From positions 55,642 through 119,641 of the forward strand of contig NZ_RAXV01000003.1 in the NCBI RefSeq assembly GCF_003611465.1: 64,000 nt of DNA, given 5' to 3'. Under the pieces are notes generated by a model. The model made no database searches. It saw only the letters and a program-made list of their open reading frames with translations, and was not told where the DNA came from. A program made the position numbers and the translations under genes. Of the stretch, positions 42,969-51,667 are shown piece after piece; within the stretch, counting starts at the first letter, position 1, and the number at the start of each line of letters is the position of its first letter. This DNA is from Acinetobacter tianfuensis. GTDB lineage: Bacteria; Pseudomonadota; Gammaproteobacteria; Pseudomonadales; Moraxellaceae.

Positions 42969-43793
42969 ATGGAAAACTCTGCTAAAGAAATCGTTGAACT
43001 TGCGTTACCTGTAAATGATTTATCTCGTGGTGAACTTGTTGCCATTCATGAAAATTTCAATGTTCATGATTTAGAACAATTTCAAGCTGGTCGTAACCGT
43101 GCACGTGGTGTTTTAAAAACCCCATCTTTTGAAGATTTCAAAAGTTATGTTTTAGGTAATACGCAGTCTGAAAATTCTGTTCCTGAAGTAAAAGTTTATG
43201 CCCCTGTATTTGTTGACCACAAAAATGTATCAGCAACGGCAATTTTAAACTTCAAAGTTGTTGGATTGGCTCAAGGTCATTGTGACCATAAAGCAGTATT
43301 ACAGCTTGAACCAACTGTAGTTTGGGAAAAGCTCAATCAGCTTAAAGATAACAAACTTAATCAAAAGCGTTTTGCAACATTACTTGAAGATTGGGCAAGT
43401 GTATTCGCTGCAACAAGTGAAACTGGTGAAACGATCCATATTGCGGAAGCAATTAATGCAGTTCGCAACATGAAAGTTGGCGCATCTTCAACTACTGACT
43501 CGTCAGTATCAAACATGCAAGAAACTCGCTCAGTCTTTGACAAAGTTGAAGCTTCAAGCACAGCAGGGAAATTACCAAGTTATTTTGAAATCATTGATCC
43601 AGCTTATGTCGGTCTTGATGACAAAACTATTCGCTTGCGTCTTGTAGTAAATAGCTCAGATGGTGAGCCATCGTTTGCATTGCAAATCGTTAAAGAAGAA
43701 CTCTTGCGTAATGAAATTATTCAAGAATTCAAGGAAAAAGTGATTGCCTTGCTCCCAGAAAACCCTGTCCGTATTGGTACCTTTTCCGCTTAA
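42969..43793 (+). CDS. DUF2303 (YfdQ-like) phage protein
   Basis: A 274-aa protein. Start at 42969 (MENSAKEIVELALP) with AAGG 8 bases upstream; the longer frame from 42852 would overlap the preceding gene. The family pattern is visible: GRNRARGVLKTPSFEDFKSY, VFVDHKNVSATAILNF, GLAQGHCDHKAVLQLEPTVV, and DWASVFAA. Members are widespread in phages near recombinases; function unknown. A strong terminator follows. Confidence 0.8.
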   Translation: MENSAKEIVELALPVNDLSRGELVAIHENFNVHDLEQFQAGRNRARGVLKTPSFEDFKSYVLGNTQSENSVPEVKVYAPVFVDHKNVSATAILNFKVVGLAQGHCDHKAVLQLEPTVVWEKLNQLKDNKLNQKRFATLLEDWASVFAATSETGETIHIAEAINAVRNMKVGASSTTDSSVSNMQETRSVFDKVEASSTAGKLPSYFEIIDPAYVGLDDKTIRLRLVVNSSDGEPSFALQIVKEELLRNEIIQEFKEKVIALLPENPVRIGTFSA

Positions 43794-43812
43794 AACTAAA
43801 AATTAAGCAATA

Positions 43813-43850
43813 AAAAGCCCCGAAATTTTGATCGAGGACGGGGCTTCTTT
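43813..43850 (+). terminator. Rho-independent terminator after DUF2303 gene
   Basis: AAGCCCCG and CGGGGCTT form an 8-bp stem (43815-43822 and 43839-43846) followed by TCTTT. It may attenuate expression into the downstream genes unless antitermination acts. Confidence 0.75.
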
Positions 43851-43883
43851 AGGGGGGGGTATAGCAATCGCTATAAGGAGATT

Positions 43884-44339
43884 ATGAACATGGTTTCATT
43901 AAATTTCAAATCAATTTTGTTGGGTTTAGTTGGTGCAGTAGCAATGACAGCAGTTTTTGCGTCTGTGCAAATGTATCAACCAGCCAAGCTACCTGTTGAA
44001 GAACAGCAGCAGATCACAGTGACATCAAACATCTACAAGGTGGATGAGCTCGATTTAGGCCCATACAACGACTGTCAACATGACTGTCATGCAACCTTAT
44101 TAACAGCAAATAACCAGTATTACATCGAAGTGAATTTTGACTATTCAGGTTTCGATGATGGTAACGGCTTTAATCATGCTGTAGGCATTCAGATTGATCG
44201 CTTAGAACCTGAATTAGTCAGTGATGAAGATGGCGAAATCAATGCATATCTTGATCGTTATGAAATCGTAAAAATCAATGAGGCGCTTGAAGACTCTATT
44301 GCTGTAAAACTTCAAAAGTTGGGAGGTTCTCATGGGTGA
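43884..44339 (+). CDS. Membrane-anchored phage protein
   Basis: A 151-aa protein. Residues 8-30 (KSILLGLVGAVAMTAVFASV) form a signal anchor; the rest is acidic and polar with the pair C63/C67 (NDCQHDCH), outside the membrane by prediction. AAGGAG lies 3 bases before the first ATG and 9 before a second at codon 3; the latter may be used. Function unknown. It overlaps the next gene by 8 bases. Confidence 0.6.
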   Translation: MNMVSLNFKSILLGLVGAVAMTAVFASVQMYQPAKLPVEEQQQITVTSNIYKVDELDLGPYNDCQHDCHATLLTANNQYYIEVNFDYSGFDDGNGFNHAVGIQIDRLEPELVSDEDGEINAYLDRYEIVKINEALEDSIAVKLQKLGGSHG

Positions 44340-44709
44340 ACTTATGGCAATTAAGCACGGATCTAAAGGTCAGCGTAATGAGCTGCAAGCACTGGTTTAC
44401 AGAATACTATACCCTGTTGTTCCAAAAGACTATCGAGAAATCAACATTGGCAAATCGACTGTTTACGTGTTGTTGGAAGGCTTCCCATGGCAAACCATTA
44501 AAACACGCGACCCTTTAAGTAGTCACCACAATGGTGAGAAATGGGGTTGGAACCCACTCAAAGTGAAGGGTTCTGGTCGTTTCGGTGGTGGTTGGGCTTT
44601 TAAGTTTGGCATTACCTCTAATCAAGATTTTCGTGAATTAGTTATTGACGTAGGTATTGGCTCAATTCGTTTGGAAATCATGAATTCACGTAGAGGATTT
44701 AGAGCATGA
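44332..44709 (+). CDS. Hypothetical phage protein (125 aa)
   Basis: A 125-aa basic protein with conserved-looking aromatic/Gly segments (KWGWNPLKVKGSGRFGGGWA, FKFGITSNQDFRE). No family recognised. It is overlapped by the preceding membrane protein gene and the following repeat gene, so it belongs to the same operon. Confidence 0.55.
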   Translation: MGELMAIKHGSKGQRNELQALVYRILYPVVPKDYREINIGKSTVYVLLEGFPWQTIKTRDPLSSHHNGEKWGWNPLKVKGSGRFGGGWAFKFGITSNQDFRELVIDVGIGSIRLEIMNSRRGFRA

Positions 44710-45632
44710 AAATTAATTTAGAACTCCTAAAAAATTGGGGTGCCTGCTCGGATGGTGAGAGTTATTTTTCTGAAAAATTCCCAAATGGTGCTGATTATGC
44801 TGCAGTAATTACTCAATGTGATCTAGATGATAAAGAAGATTATCACCAGTGGCTTTTCTGTAATGCTTTTGCACACCTTGATGCTAAAGAGCTTGGGGAA
44901 ATCACACAGGGTGAGACGGCACAAATTTCAGGTTATGCGCAAAAAGGCTTAGAGCTGTTAACTTTACTGCAACAGGAAATTAAAGACACCAATACCATTT
45001 CTAAAGATGCTGAGAGTCGATTGGCGGCATCTGGTGTACGGAGTCGATTGGCGGCATCTGGTGATTGGAGTCGATTGGCGGCATCTGGTGATTGGAGTCG
45101 ATTGGCGGCATCTGGTGCTGAGAGTCGATTGGCGGCATCTGGTGCTGAGAGTCGATTGGCGGCATCTGGTGATTGGAGTCAATTGGCGGCATCTGGTGTA
45201 CGGAGTCAATTGGCGGCATCTGGTGATTGGAGTCGATTGGCGGCATCTGGTGTACGGAGTCAATTGGCGGCATCTGGTGCTGAGAGTCGATTGGCGGCAT
45301 CTGGTGTACGGAGTCAATTGGCGGCATCTGGTGTACGGAGTCAATTGGCGGCATCTGGTGCTGAGAGTCGATTGGCGGCATCTGGTGATTGGAGTCGATT
45401 GGCGGCATCTGGTGATTGGAGTCGATTGGCGGCATCTGGTGAAAACTCTATCATCGCCAGCGCTGGACTTGATTCGAATTTCATCATTGGTAAAGGTGGT
45501 TGCGCAGCGATCCCTTATAAAGATGAGAATGGAAAAGTGCGCTTTGCTATTGCATATGAAGGCGAAAATATCAAAGCGGATACTTGGTATGAAGTAAATA
45601 CTAAAGGTAAATTTGTGGAGGTTGAGGCATGA
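44706..45632 (+). CDS. Repeat protein with sixteen 9-residue units
   Basis: A 308-aa protein. Residues 1-100 are non-repetitive (LLKNWGACSDGESYFSEKFP). Then sixteen units of S-[RQ]-L-A-A-S-G-x-x follow, in which the last two residues are VR, DW, AE or (once) EN. The C-terminus (IIASAGLDSNFIIGKGGCAA and FAIAYEGENIKADTWYEV) resembles the end domain of phage repeat proteins of the pentapeptide-like class. The units probably stack as a beta-solenoid. It is coupled to the YqaJ exonuclease gene by ATGA overlap. Function unknown. Confidence 0.7.
   Translation: MKINLELLKNWGACSDGESYFSEKFPNGADYAAVITQCDLDDKEDYHQWLFCNAFAHLDAKELGEITQGETAQISGYAQKGLELLTLLQQEIKDTNTISKDAESRLAASGVRSRLAASGDWSRLAASGDWSRLAASGAESRLAASGAESRLAASGDWSQLAASGVRSQLAASGDWSRLAASGVRSQLAASGAESRLAASGVRSQLAASGVRSQLAASGAESRLAASGDWSRLAASGDWSRLAASGENSIIASAGLDSNFIIGKGGCAAIPYKDENGKVRFAIAYEGENIKADTWYEVNTKGKFVEVEA
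45015..45446 (+). repeat. 27-bp tandem repeat array, 16 copies
   Basis: Sixteen contiguous near-identical 27-bp units (core TTGGCGGCATCTGGTG) encode the 9-residue repeats. Variation is confined to the two codons at the end of each unit and one G/A change giving Arg or Gln. Near-identity at the DNA level implies recent expansion or homogenisation. Confidence 0.97.
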
Positions 45633-46609
45633 ATACTCAAGTTAATCGTGACCAATTTCTTGCAGGTCGTAAAAAAGGTATCGGTGGTTCAGACGTTGCC
45701 GCAATCCTTGGTTTTAGTCCGTACAAATCACCATATCAATTATGGTTAGACAAAACAGGTCGTAGTGAGCGTAAAGAATCACAAAATGAGTCTGCTCATT
45801 TCGGTAACTTGCTTGAAGATGTTGTTGCAAAGGAATATTCACGTCGTGCAGGTGTAAAGGTTCAGCGTGTTACTCAGCAACTTAGCCTAACCGATCACCC
45901 TTGGGCTATTGGCAACATTGATCGTGCTGTTATTAATCCCGAAATTTCAGGCAATGTTCGATTCAAGGATGGACAACTAACTACTGACAAGTTGCTGGAA
46001 TGTAAAACTGCCAGCGAATACATGAGCAAATTGTTTGGGGAGGAAGGCTCTGATCAAGTCCCAGACTATTACCTTACTCAGTGCCTTTGGTATCTCCTGA
46101 TTTCAGGCTGCCAATTCATTGATCTTGCTGTGCTGATCGGTGGCAACAAGTTCCGCATGTATCGCATTGAACGTGATGAAGACTTGATTGACTCAATTTT
46201 TCGCCAAGTTAAAGCATTTTGGTTCAACCATGTCATTGCTGACATACCTCCCGACCCCACTTGTTTTGATGATGTACTTCACCGTTGGTCCAAGCATGTT
46301 GTGGGTAAGCAAGTCGAAGCCACTTTTGAACAAGTCAAACTAGGTGAGGAACTGATTGCCGTTCAGTGTCGTCAAAAATCGGATAAGGCTCGTGAAGATG
46401 AAATCAAGCTGCAGCTTGCCACCTCCATGCAAGATGCTGAAATGATGACTAGCCAAGGCAAAACCCTATTCACATACAAAGAGCAATCCTCTACTCGTAT
46501 CGACAGTACGCTGTTGAAAAAAGAACAACCAAAAATTGCGGAACAGTACAGCAAAACCTCAAGTACCCGTGTTTTCCGTATTTCAAACAAATTTAAAGAA
46601 TCAGTTTAA
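45629..46609 (+). CDS. YqaJ-family viral recombinase (5'-3' exonuclease)
   Basis: A 326-aa protein. GIGGSDVAAILGFSPYKSPY and QLWLDKTG are the YqaJ signature; ESAHFGNLLEDVVAKEYSRR carries the catalytic Glu, and LLECKTAS supplies the E-x-K of the PD-(D/E)XK nuclease. It resects double-strand ends to give 3' single strands for the RecT-like protein encoded next. Start overlaps the repeat gene's TGA. Confidence 0.93.
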   Translation: MNTQVNRDQFLAGRKKGIGGSDVAAILGFSPYKSPYQLWLDKTGRSERKESQNESAHFGNLLEDVVAKEYSRRAGVKVQRVTQQLSLTDHPWAIGNIDRAVINPEISGNVRFKDGQLTTDKLLECKTASEYMSKLFGEEGSDQVPDYYLTQCLWYLLISGCQFIDLAVLIGGNKFRMYRIERDEDLIDSIFRQVKAFWFNHVIADIPPDPTCFDDVLHRWSKHVVGKQVEATFEQVKLGEELIAVQCRQKSDKAREDEIKLQLATSMQDAEMMTSQGKTLFTYKEQSSTRIDSTLLKKEQPKIAEQYSKTSSTRVFRISNKFKESV

Positions 46610-46620
46610 GGAATTTTATT

Positions 46621-47631
46621 ATGAATACAGCACTAGCAACCCATAAAACAAATCAAGTTGGTTTCTCAGCATTTGATTTAATGATGGATGAAACGGTAAT
46701 GGCTCGTTTTGAGCGTACCGCTGAAATCATGGCAGGTTCTCGTATGACTGTGCCAAAACATTTGCAAGGTAATGTTGGCGATTGTATGGCCATCATCATG
46801 CAAGCTGCTCAATGGCAAATGAATCCTTATGCAGTCGCTCAAAAAACCCACATGGTAAATAACGTTTTAGGTTATGAAGCACAGCTTGTAAATGCAGTTA
46901 TTACCTCACGTGCACCAGTAAAAGAACGCTTACACTTTGAATGGTACGGTGATTGGTCGAAAGTAAATGGTAAAGATGATAAATCACCTACTATTGGTGT
47001 TCGGGTATCTGCAACATTACGAGGTGAAAACGCACCACGTGTAATTGATATTTCTATGGCACAAGTAGGACCTGTTCGTAATTCACCATTATGGGCTGCA
47101 GATCCACGTCAACAAATTGCATATTTAGCAACCAAACGTTGGGCACGCCTATATTGTCCAGATGTAATTCTCGGTGTTTATACACCTGATGAAGTCATTG
47201 AACGTGAAGAACTTGATATTACCCCTGTTCAATCAACGGTTAAAAAACATCAAGGTGCATCGGGTTTAAAAGCTCAGATGGCTGAACGTGAACAGTCTCA
47301 AGAAACTGTTATTGATATGGAACCTGAGTTCAATACATCAGCCCTTTTAGCTCAAATTACCGAAACTAAAACATTGGAGGAATTAAAAGCACTCGCTGCA
47401 ACATTTCCAACCAATTTAGGTGAACCGGCACAAACAGATATTAAAAATGCCTATGGATGGCAGAAATATTACCTGCAATTAATTGTAGATCTTGAGGATG
47501 CTGCTGATGTTGAAACAATCAATATTGTCATGGGTGAACGTTTCGAGCCAAACAGTTCCAACCTGTCTGATTCTCAAATTGACAATATCAACTCAATTTA
47601 CGAACGAAAAGCAGCTGAATTGACACCTTAA
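46621..47631 (+). CDS. recT: RecT single-strand annealing protein
   Basis: A 336-aa protein. The RecT core is clear: HLQGNVGDCMAIIMQAAQWQ, MNPYAVAQKTHMVNNVLGYE, AQLVNAVI, NSPLWAADPRQQIAYLATKR and WARLYCPDVILGVYTPDEV. It anneals complementary single strands produced by the YqaJ nuclease, supporting phage recombination and genome repair. The C-terminal 100 residues are more variable. Confidence 0.95.
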   Translation: MNTALATHKTNQVGFSAFDLMMDETVMARFERTAEIMAGSRMTVPKHLQGNVGDCMAIIMQAAQWQMNPYAVAQKTHMVNNVLGYEAQLVNAVITSRAPVKERLHFEWYGDWSKVNGKDDKSPTIGVRVSATLRGENAPRVIDISMAQVGPVRNSPLWAADPRQQIAYLATKRWARLYCPDVILGVYTPDEVIEREELDITPVQSTVKKHQGASGLKAQMAEREQSQETVIDMEPEFNTSALLAQITETKTLEELKALAATFPTNLGEPAQTDIKNAYGWQKYYLQLIVDLEDAADVETINIVMGERFEPNSSNLSDSQIDNINSIYERKAAELTP

Positions 47632-47640
47632 CTTTGGCAT

Positions 47641-47664
47641 GGTGCCCTCACCAATGAGGGTACC
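47641..47664 (+). promoter_or_regulatory. Hairpin between recT and the helicase gene
   Basis: GGTGCCCTCA and TGAGGGTACC pair over 10 bp with one mismatch and a 4-base loop. No T-run follows. It may stabilise the recT mRNA or tune helicase translation. It also argues against a start codon at 47639. Confidence 0.5.
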
Positions 47665-47680
47665 AATAGTGAGATTAGAC

Positions 47681-49186
47681 ATGAATCCAACTATTGAACA
47701 ACAACATGCCATTGATATGGCATTACATGGTCAGTCTTGTAAAGTGACCGCATACGCCGGTGCTGGTAAGACTTCTACCCTTAAACTGATTGGTAATGCA
47801 AAGCATCACCAACATGGAATGTACTTGGCATTTAACAAGGCTATTGCAACAGAAGCACAGTCTAAATTTAACCATAATGTTAAGTGCAAAACATTTCACA
47901 GCCTAGCTTATAACTCTGTTCCACGCTGGCTGACTAATAAATTAAAAAATCGTCGCTTGATGTCAAACCAATTGGCATCTCGCCATGATCTTGAGAATTA
48001 TCAAGTACCAGTGGCATTGGTTAAACAACGTGGTGAGGATGACCAGAAGCGTTTATTTAATTCAAAACGTATGGCCACATCTATGATGAATGCCGTCGGT
48101 TATTTCTGCCGTTCTAATTACAGCGAAATTCAACTATCACAAGTTTACGCTGCTTTACCTGATTGGATGGATGATACATATCGTGCTGAATTGGCAAATA
48201 TCCTTTTACCTAAGGCACATGATTACTGGAATGACATTTTAAATCCTGCCGGCATTAACCGTCTCGAACATGACCATTACCTAAAATATTGGGCATTGAG
48301 CAATCCAGTGATTAATGCTGACTTTATTTTATTTGATGAAGCACAAGATGCTGATCCTATTATGTTGAATGTTTTGAGTAAGCAACGTGCTCAGGTGATT
48401 TATGTGGGTGATCGTCACCAGCAAATCTATGCGTTTCGTGGTGCTGTCAATGCGATGCAATCCCTAGATATTGCTGAAACACGTTTGAGTCAATCTTTCC
48501 GTTTTGGTGAAAACATTGCTGATCTTGCGAATAAAATTTTGTTCAATATTTTGGATGAAGAAATTCCATTACGAGGTTTTGAACAAATAGATTCCCACGT
48601 TAATGACATTAGCGATGAAATTGCCGATGCATTTATTTATCGCACCAATGCTGCTGCCCTTTCTAACATGGTTGAGCTGGTAAAAATTGGACGTGAACCA
48701 CGTTTGGAAGTTGATACAGGTTCTTTATTAAAAAATATTGAAGATGCCAAAAAAGTTAAGTCTGGAATAAAAGTCCATGATGGAAGTGTGTTTGAAGGCT
48801 TTAGCAATTGGGAAGAAGTCATTGAATACACAAATGAAGTTTCAGGTAATGACTTAAAACCTTTAGTTAGTCTTATCGAAAAAGTCGGTGAAAATGCATT
48901 AATCAACTCATTACTTAAAAGCAACTCCAGTGATTATGACTGCATTGTAACCACAGCTCATAAATCCAAAGGACTGGAATTTAACAAAGTCAAACTTGGT
49001 GGTGACTTTTTCTATAAAGAATCAGTTGAAGCAGGTGAAAAAATCCTAACCGAAGATGAAGCTCGACTTTTATATGTTGCTGCTACTCGAGCTAAAAAGC
49101 AGTTAGATATTTCTGCATTGAACCCACTGTTTAAGGCTATCGGATATAACACCCAAGCTGAGGTAAATGCCTTATGCGTCCAGTAG
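47681..49186 (+). CDS. UvrD/Rep-like superfamily 1 helicase
   Basis: A 501-aa protein starting at MNPTIEQQHAIDMAL (Q-motif), chosen over the in-frame ATG at 47639 because the intervening sequence is a hairpin. Walker A YAGAGKTST is at 25-33; motif II FDEAQDADP, motif III VGDRHQQIYAFRGA, and motif VI LLYVAATRAKKQL are present. Length is short for UvrD (accessory domains are reduced). It likely unwinds DNA during phage recombination or replication together with YqaJ and RecT. Confidence 0.9.
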   Translation: MNPTIEQQHAIDMALHGQSCKVTAYAGAGKTSTLKLIGNAKHHQHGMYLAFNKAIATEAQSKFNHNVKCKTFHSLAYNSVPRWLTNKLKNRRLMSNQLASRHDLENYQVPVALVKQRGEDDQKRLFNSKRMATSMMNAVGYFCRSNYSEIQLSQVYAALPDWMDDTYRAELANILLPKAHDYWNDILNPAGINRLEHDHYLKYWALSNPVINADFILFDEAQDADPIMLNVLSKQRAQVIYVGDRHQQIYAFRGAVNAMQSLDIAETRLSQSFRFGENIADLANKILFNILDEEIPLRGFEQIDSHVNDISDEIADAFIYRTNAAALSNMVELVKIGREPRLEVDTGSLLKNIEDAKKVKSGIKVHDGSVFEGFSNWEEVIEYTNEVSGNDLKPLVSLIEKVGENALINSLLKSNSSDYDCIVTTAHKSKGLEFNKVKLGGDFFYKESVEAGEKILTEDEARLLYVAATRAKKQLDISALNPLFKAIGYNTQAEVNALCVQ

Positions 49187-49311
49187 TAAAACAGAAAAAC
49201 TTCTTAGGCTTCAAAATCTGGTTAAAAGAACTGGGGTATGAGGTGAAGCAGTTAGATGGTGGTTTTGCAGCAAAAGCTTTAATCGAAGCACAGGAGCAAG
49301 GCCATGATTAA
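49174..49311 (+). CDS. Small phage protein (45 aa)
   Basis: A 45-aa ORF overlapping the helicase end: MRPVVKQKNFLGFKIWLKEL, then a short segment to KALIEAQEQGHD. It overlaps the next ATG by 8 bases and ends with codons that form the AGGAG ribosome site of the zinc-ribbon gene. Coupling suggests translation; function unknown. Confidence 0.45.
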   Translation: MRPVVKQKNFLGFKIWLKELGYEVKQLDGGFAAKALIEAQEQGHD

Positions 49312-49480
49312 ATGTAATAACTGTGGGAATGAAAAGGCTTTATTGCTTACTCGACAAAATCCAAAAGGGCAAAAAGGTATTTTCCATTGTGAGCAATGCA
49401 CAGGCACTTTAGTTGACAATGTTGGTGAAGCACTTGTTGAGGCTATTTGCGGTGGTGAAGCACAGGAGCAAGGCCAATGA
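49304..49480 (+). CDS. Small zinc-ribbon protein (58 aa)
   Basis: A 58-aa protein with C4-x2-C7 and C29-x2-C32 (CNNC and CEQC), a classic four-Cys zinc ribbon. AGGAG lies 8 bases upstream. Its last codons repeat the GAAGCACAGGAGCAAGGCCA sequence used as ribosome site before its own start, and overlap the next ATG by 4 bases. Probably nucleic-acid or protein binding. Confidence 0.6.
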   Translation: MIKCNNCGNEKALLLTRQNPKGQKGIFHCEQCTGTLVDNVGEALVEAICGGEAQEQGQ

Positions 49481-49887
49481 ACGGAATTCAGGCAGTTATT
49501 GCTGTAAACGAAGGTAAAAGCGTTCAGTACTACGACTATGAAGACAATGCCTGGTTAAGCTTCGACAAGAAAACAGGCTTTAGGCTGGGCTGTCTACTTG
49601 GTGAGCCAAATCATCATGGCCATATTGCAAAGTTTAGAATCACACCATCTTTTATTCTGATTAACGGAATTAAGGTGCCAGCTCCATTACAGGAAGAGCC
49701 TTCTAGTCCAATTAATTATTGGTGGTTTAATCCCCAAAAACCAAACGGAATTGCTACAGGTAAATGGCTGGACGATCATGAAGATCATGCGATTTTCGAA
49801 AATATTGGAATTTACTTGGAAGAAAGTGATGTTGCTCAAGTTCGTGACGCGTATAGATCTAATATGAGGGATCTAGTAAATGACTAA
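49477..49887 (+). CDS. Hypothetical phage protein (136 aa)
   Basis: A 136-aa protein, beta-rich and aromatic (VQYYDYEDNAWLSFDKKTGF, SPINYWWFNPQKPNG), with an acidic/His segment (DDHEDH). No family recognised. It is coupled by overlaps on both sides to neighbouring small genes. Confidence 0.55.
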   Translation: MNGIQAVIAVNEGKSVQYYDYEDNAWLSFDKKTGFRLGCLLGEPNHHGHIAKFRITPSFILINGIKVPAPLQEEPSSPINYWWFNPQKPNGIATGKWLDDHEDHAIFENIGIYLEESDVAQVRDAYRSNMRDLVND

Positions 49888-50080
49888 GCTACCCCCTGCT
49901 GAAATCGAACTTTTAGAAGAGTTCCGTGAAGAGTTGGCTCCGCGTGTTATTTCAAATGTTGGCTTACCCGCATATCTGCCAGCAGAATTGGTGCAAGTTC
50001 TTTATAAATTGGTTTGTGAAAAAGTGGCTGAACATGATTTGCCAGCTGCAGTAAGAAAAAGTTTGAAGGAGGTGTCATGA
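49880..50080 (+). CDS. Hypothetical phage protein (66 aa)
   Basis: A 66-aa helical, acidic protein (MTKLPPAEIELLEEFREELA). Its last codons (KEVS) contain an AAGGAGGT ribosome site for the next gene. Function unknown. Confidence 0.5.
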   Translation: MTKLPPAEIELLEEFREELAPRVISNVGLPAYLPAELVQVLYKLVCEKVAEHDLPAAVRKSLKEVS

Positions 50081-50325
50081 GTACTCGAAAAATCCGATCT
50101 CAGCTCAGTAAAAAAGGGATACCATTTATGAAAATTGATATGCAACGCGGTAATGCATATTGTGAAACTGAATGGTTCGTTGAGCTTACTGAAGGCACTA
50201 AGCGCGATCTAATAGCAGCATCAAAAGGTGAATTATCAGAAGATGATTTTTCTTATCCGGGCGGAAACCTAGAAAATGTTTTTGATTTTCTTGAGTCACT
50301 ACCAAGCTTGAAGGAGGTGTCTTGA
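50077..50325 (+). CDS. Hypothetical phage protein (82 aa)
   Basis: An 82-aa protein beginning MSTRKIRSQLSKKGIPFMKI. It ends with the same KEVS codons as the upstream gene, again embedding AAGGAGGT for the next start, which suggests these gene ends share a recent origin. Function unknown. Confidence 0.5.
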   Translation: MSTRKIRSQLSKKGIPFMKIDMQRGNAYCETEWFVELTEGTKRDLIAASKGELSEDDFSYPGGNLENVFDFLESLPSLKEVS

Positions 50326-50532
50326 ATGGCTTGTCTGATTAAAGTATCAGAATTCATTAGGCGAGTGTATGGGGAGGAGGATGCAACCCCTCCTACACCT
50401 CAAACTATTACCCGCTCTTGCCGTCGTGGTGAATTGCCTGCTGAGCAAAAGGGCAAACTTTGGTATATCGACTGGGAATTATACCAAAAACGAACTGGCG
50501 CCGACCTTGTTGATAAAGTATTGAGAGGCTAA
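50326..50532 (+). CDS. Excisionase-like protein
   Basis: A 68-aa protein. IKVSEFIRRVYG, then PPTPQTITRSCRRGELPAEQ and KGKLWYIDWELYQKRTG match MerR/Xis-type winged helices of excisionases (HTH followed by a basic wing). AAGGAGG is 8 bases upstream. It is encoded directly before the integrase and probably directs prophage excision. Confidence 0.75.
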   Translation: MACLIKVSEFIRRVYGEEDATPPTPQTITRSCRRGELPAEQKGKLWYIDWELYQKRTGADLVDKVLRG

Positions 50533-50536
50533 TTCT

Positions 50537-51667
50537 ATGGCTAGACCACGCAATAAGGGAAACAAGGATATTCCCACTAATTTATATCGGGGTGACGGTA
50601 ACGCTTGGCGTTACCGTCACCCTGTAACAGGAAAGTTTCATTCCATGGGAACGGATAAGAATAAAGCATTTCAAGCTGCACGAAAGTTAAATGAAATATT
50701 GATTTTTGAGGTGGATTTGGTATCTAAAGTTCTGGGTGGCGGTGTCTTGTTTGGAAGTTTTTCTGACGAGTATTTAATGAATAAACGGCGAAAGGATGGC
50801 CGGCTTTTAGCTGAAAATACTTTAAATACGTACAAAATCCACCTGAATAGAATTAAAACGTATTGGGGGGATAAACCCATTGATTCAATTACACTCTTAA
50901 TGGTCAATCAATATTTGGATTCATTACCTCCATCCTCGAGTGTCAATGTGCGCAGCTTGCTTTGTAATATTTTTGATGTGGCTATGAGTAAGGGCTTGTG
51001 CCCTGACAACCCCGCTCGAATTACACTTAAAAGAAGTGTAACAAAGCAGCGTAAAAGGCATACGGTTGAAGGCCTAAAACTCATTCGTCAACACGCTCCA
51101 GTTTGGCTGCAAAATGCAATTGATTTAGCTATGCTGACCACACAAAGACGTACTGATATTGTGAATATGCGCTGGACTGATATCAGAGATGGTTTCTTGT
51201 ATGTTGCACAGCAAAAAACAACGAATGATGCGCTGGATGAGTTTGAGACACTAGAGGGGGCTGGATATATCAGGATTAAGATTGATGATGAACTGCAAAA
51301 AGTTCTAGACCGCTGTAAAGCAGATAATGTTGTAAGCCCATTTATTATCCATCAAAATCCAAAGCGCAAAAGCAGCAATAAAAAAAAGGAACACTGGACG
51401 CAAATATTACCATTATATTTATCTGAAGAATTTATCCGCATCGTATATCTGTCCAATGCCTACCCTAATTTGAAAGGACGACAAATTCCAACATTTCATG
51501 AAATACGAGCCTTGGCCATTTTTTTACATAAAAAAATGGGGAAATCAGCACAAGCACTTGCAGGTCATTCGACTAAGAATATGACCGAACATTATGAATC
51601 AGGACATGAAATTATTTGGAATGATGTTGATGTTGGAATCAAGCTTCCATTTACAGATGTGACATAA
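50537..51667 (+). CDS. int: Tyrosine integrase
   Basis: A 376-aa integrase. The N-terminal arm-binding domain (NKGNKDIPTNLYRGDGNAWR, then YRHPVTGKFHSMGTDKNKA) is lambda-like. Core-binding domain about 72-160. Catalytic residues: R204 (TTQRRTDI), K227 (QQKTT), H321-x2-R324 (FHEIR), H344 (AGHSTK) and nucleophile Y353 (EHYESG). It recombines attP with an attB inside the adjacent uracil-DNA-glycosylase-family gene. It is the last phage gene before the junction. Confidence 0.95.
   Translation: MARPRNKGNKDIPTNLYRGDGNAWRYRHPVTGKFHSMGTDKNKAFQAARKLNEILIFEVDLVSKVLGGGVLFGSFSDEYLMNKRRKDGRLLAENTLNTYKIHLNRIKTYWGDKPIDSITLLMVNQYLDSLPPSSSVNVRSLLCNIFDVAMSKGLCPDNPARITLKRSVTKQRKRHTVEGLKLIRQHAPVWLQNAIDLAMLTTQRRTDIVNMRWTDIRDGFLYVAQQKTTNDALDEFETLEGAGYIRIKIDDELQKVLDRCKADNVVSPFIIHQNPKRKSSNKKKEHWTQILPLYLSEEFIRIVYLSNAYPNLKGRQIPTFHEIRALAIFLHKKMGKSAQALAGHSTKNMTEHYESGHEIIWNDVDVGIKLPFTDVT

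Noticed and set aside
43850..43870. Sixth copy of the late box (TTTAGGGGGGGGTATA)
   Set aside because: It lacks the CCTTA core, has a longer G-run and lies in the plus-strand operon, so the resemblance is probably chance.
45001..45435. Long open frames on the minus strand and in a second plus frame across the repeat array
   Set aside because: They arise because the repeat unit (27 bp) is a multiple of three and keeps any open frame open; only the plus frame at 44706 continues into normal sequence on both sides with coupling to its neighbours.
45015..45446. CRISPR array
   Set aside because: Units are contiguous, with no unique spacers; the array is in-frame coding sequence and no cas genes are nearby.
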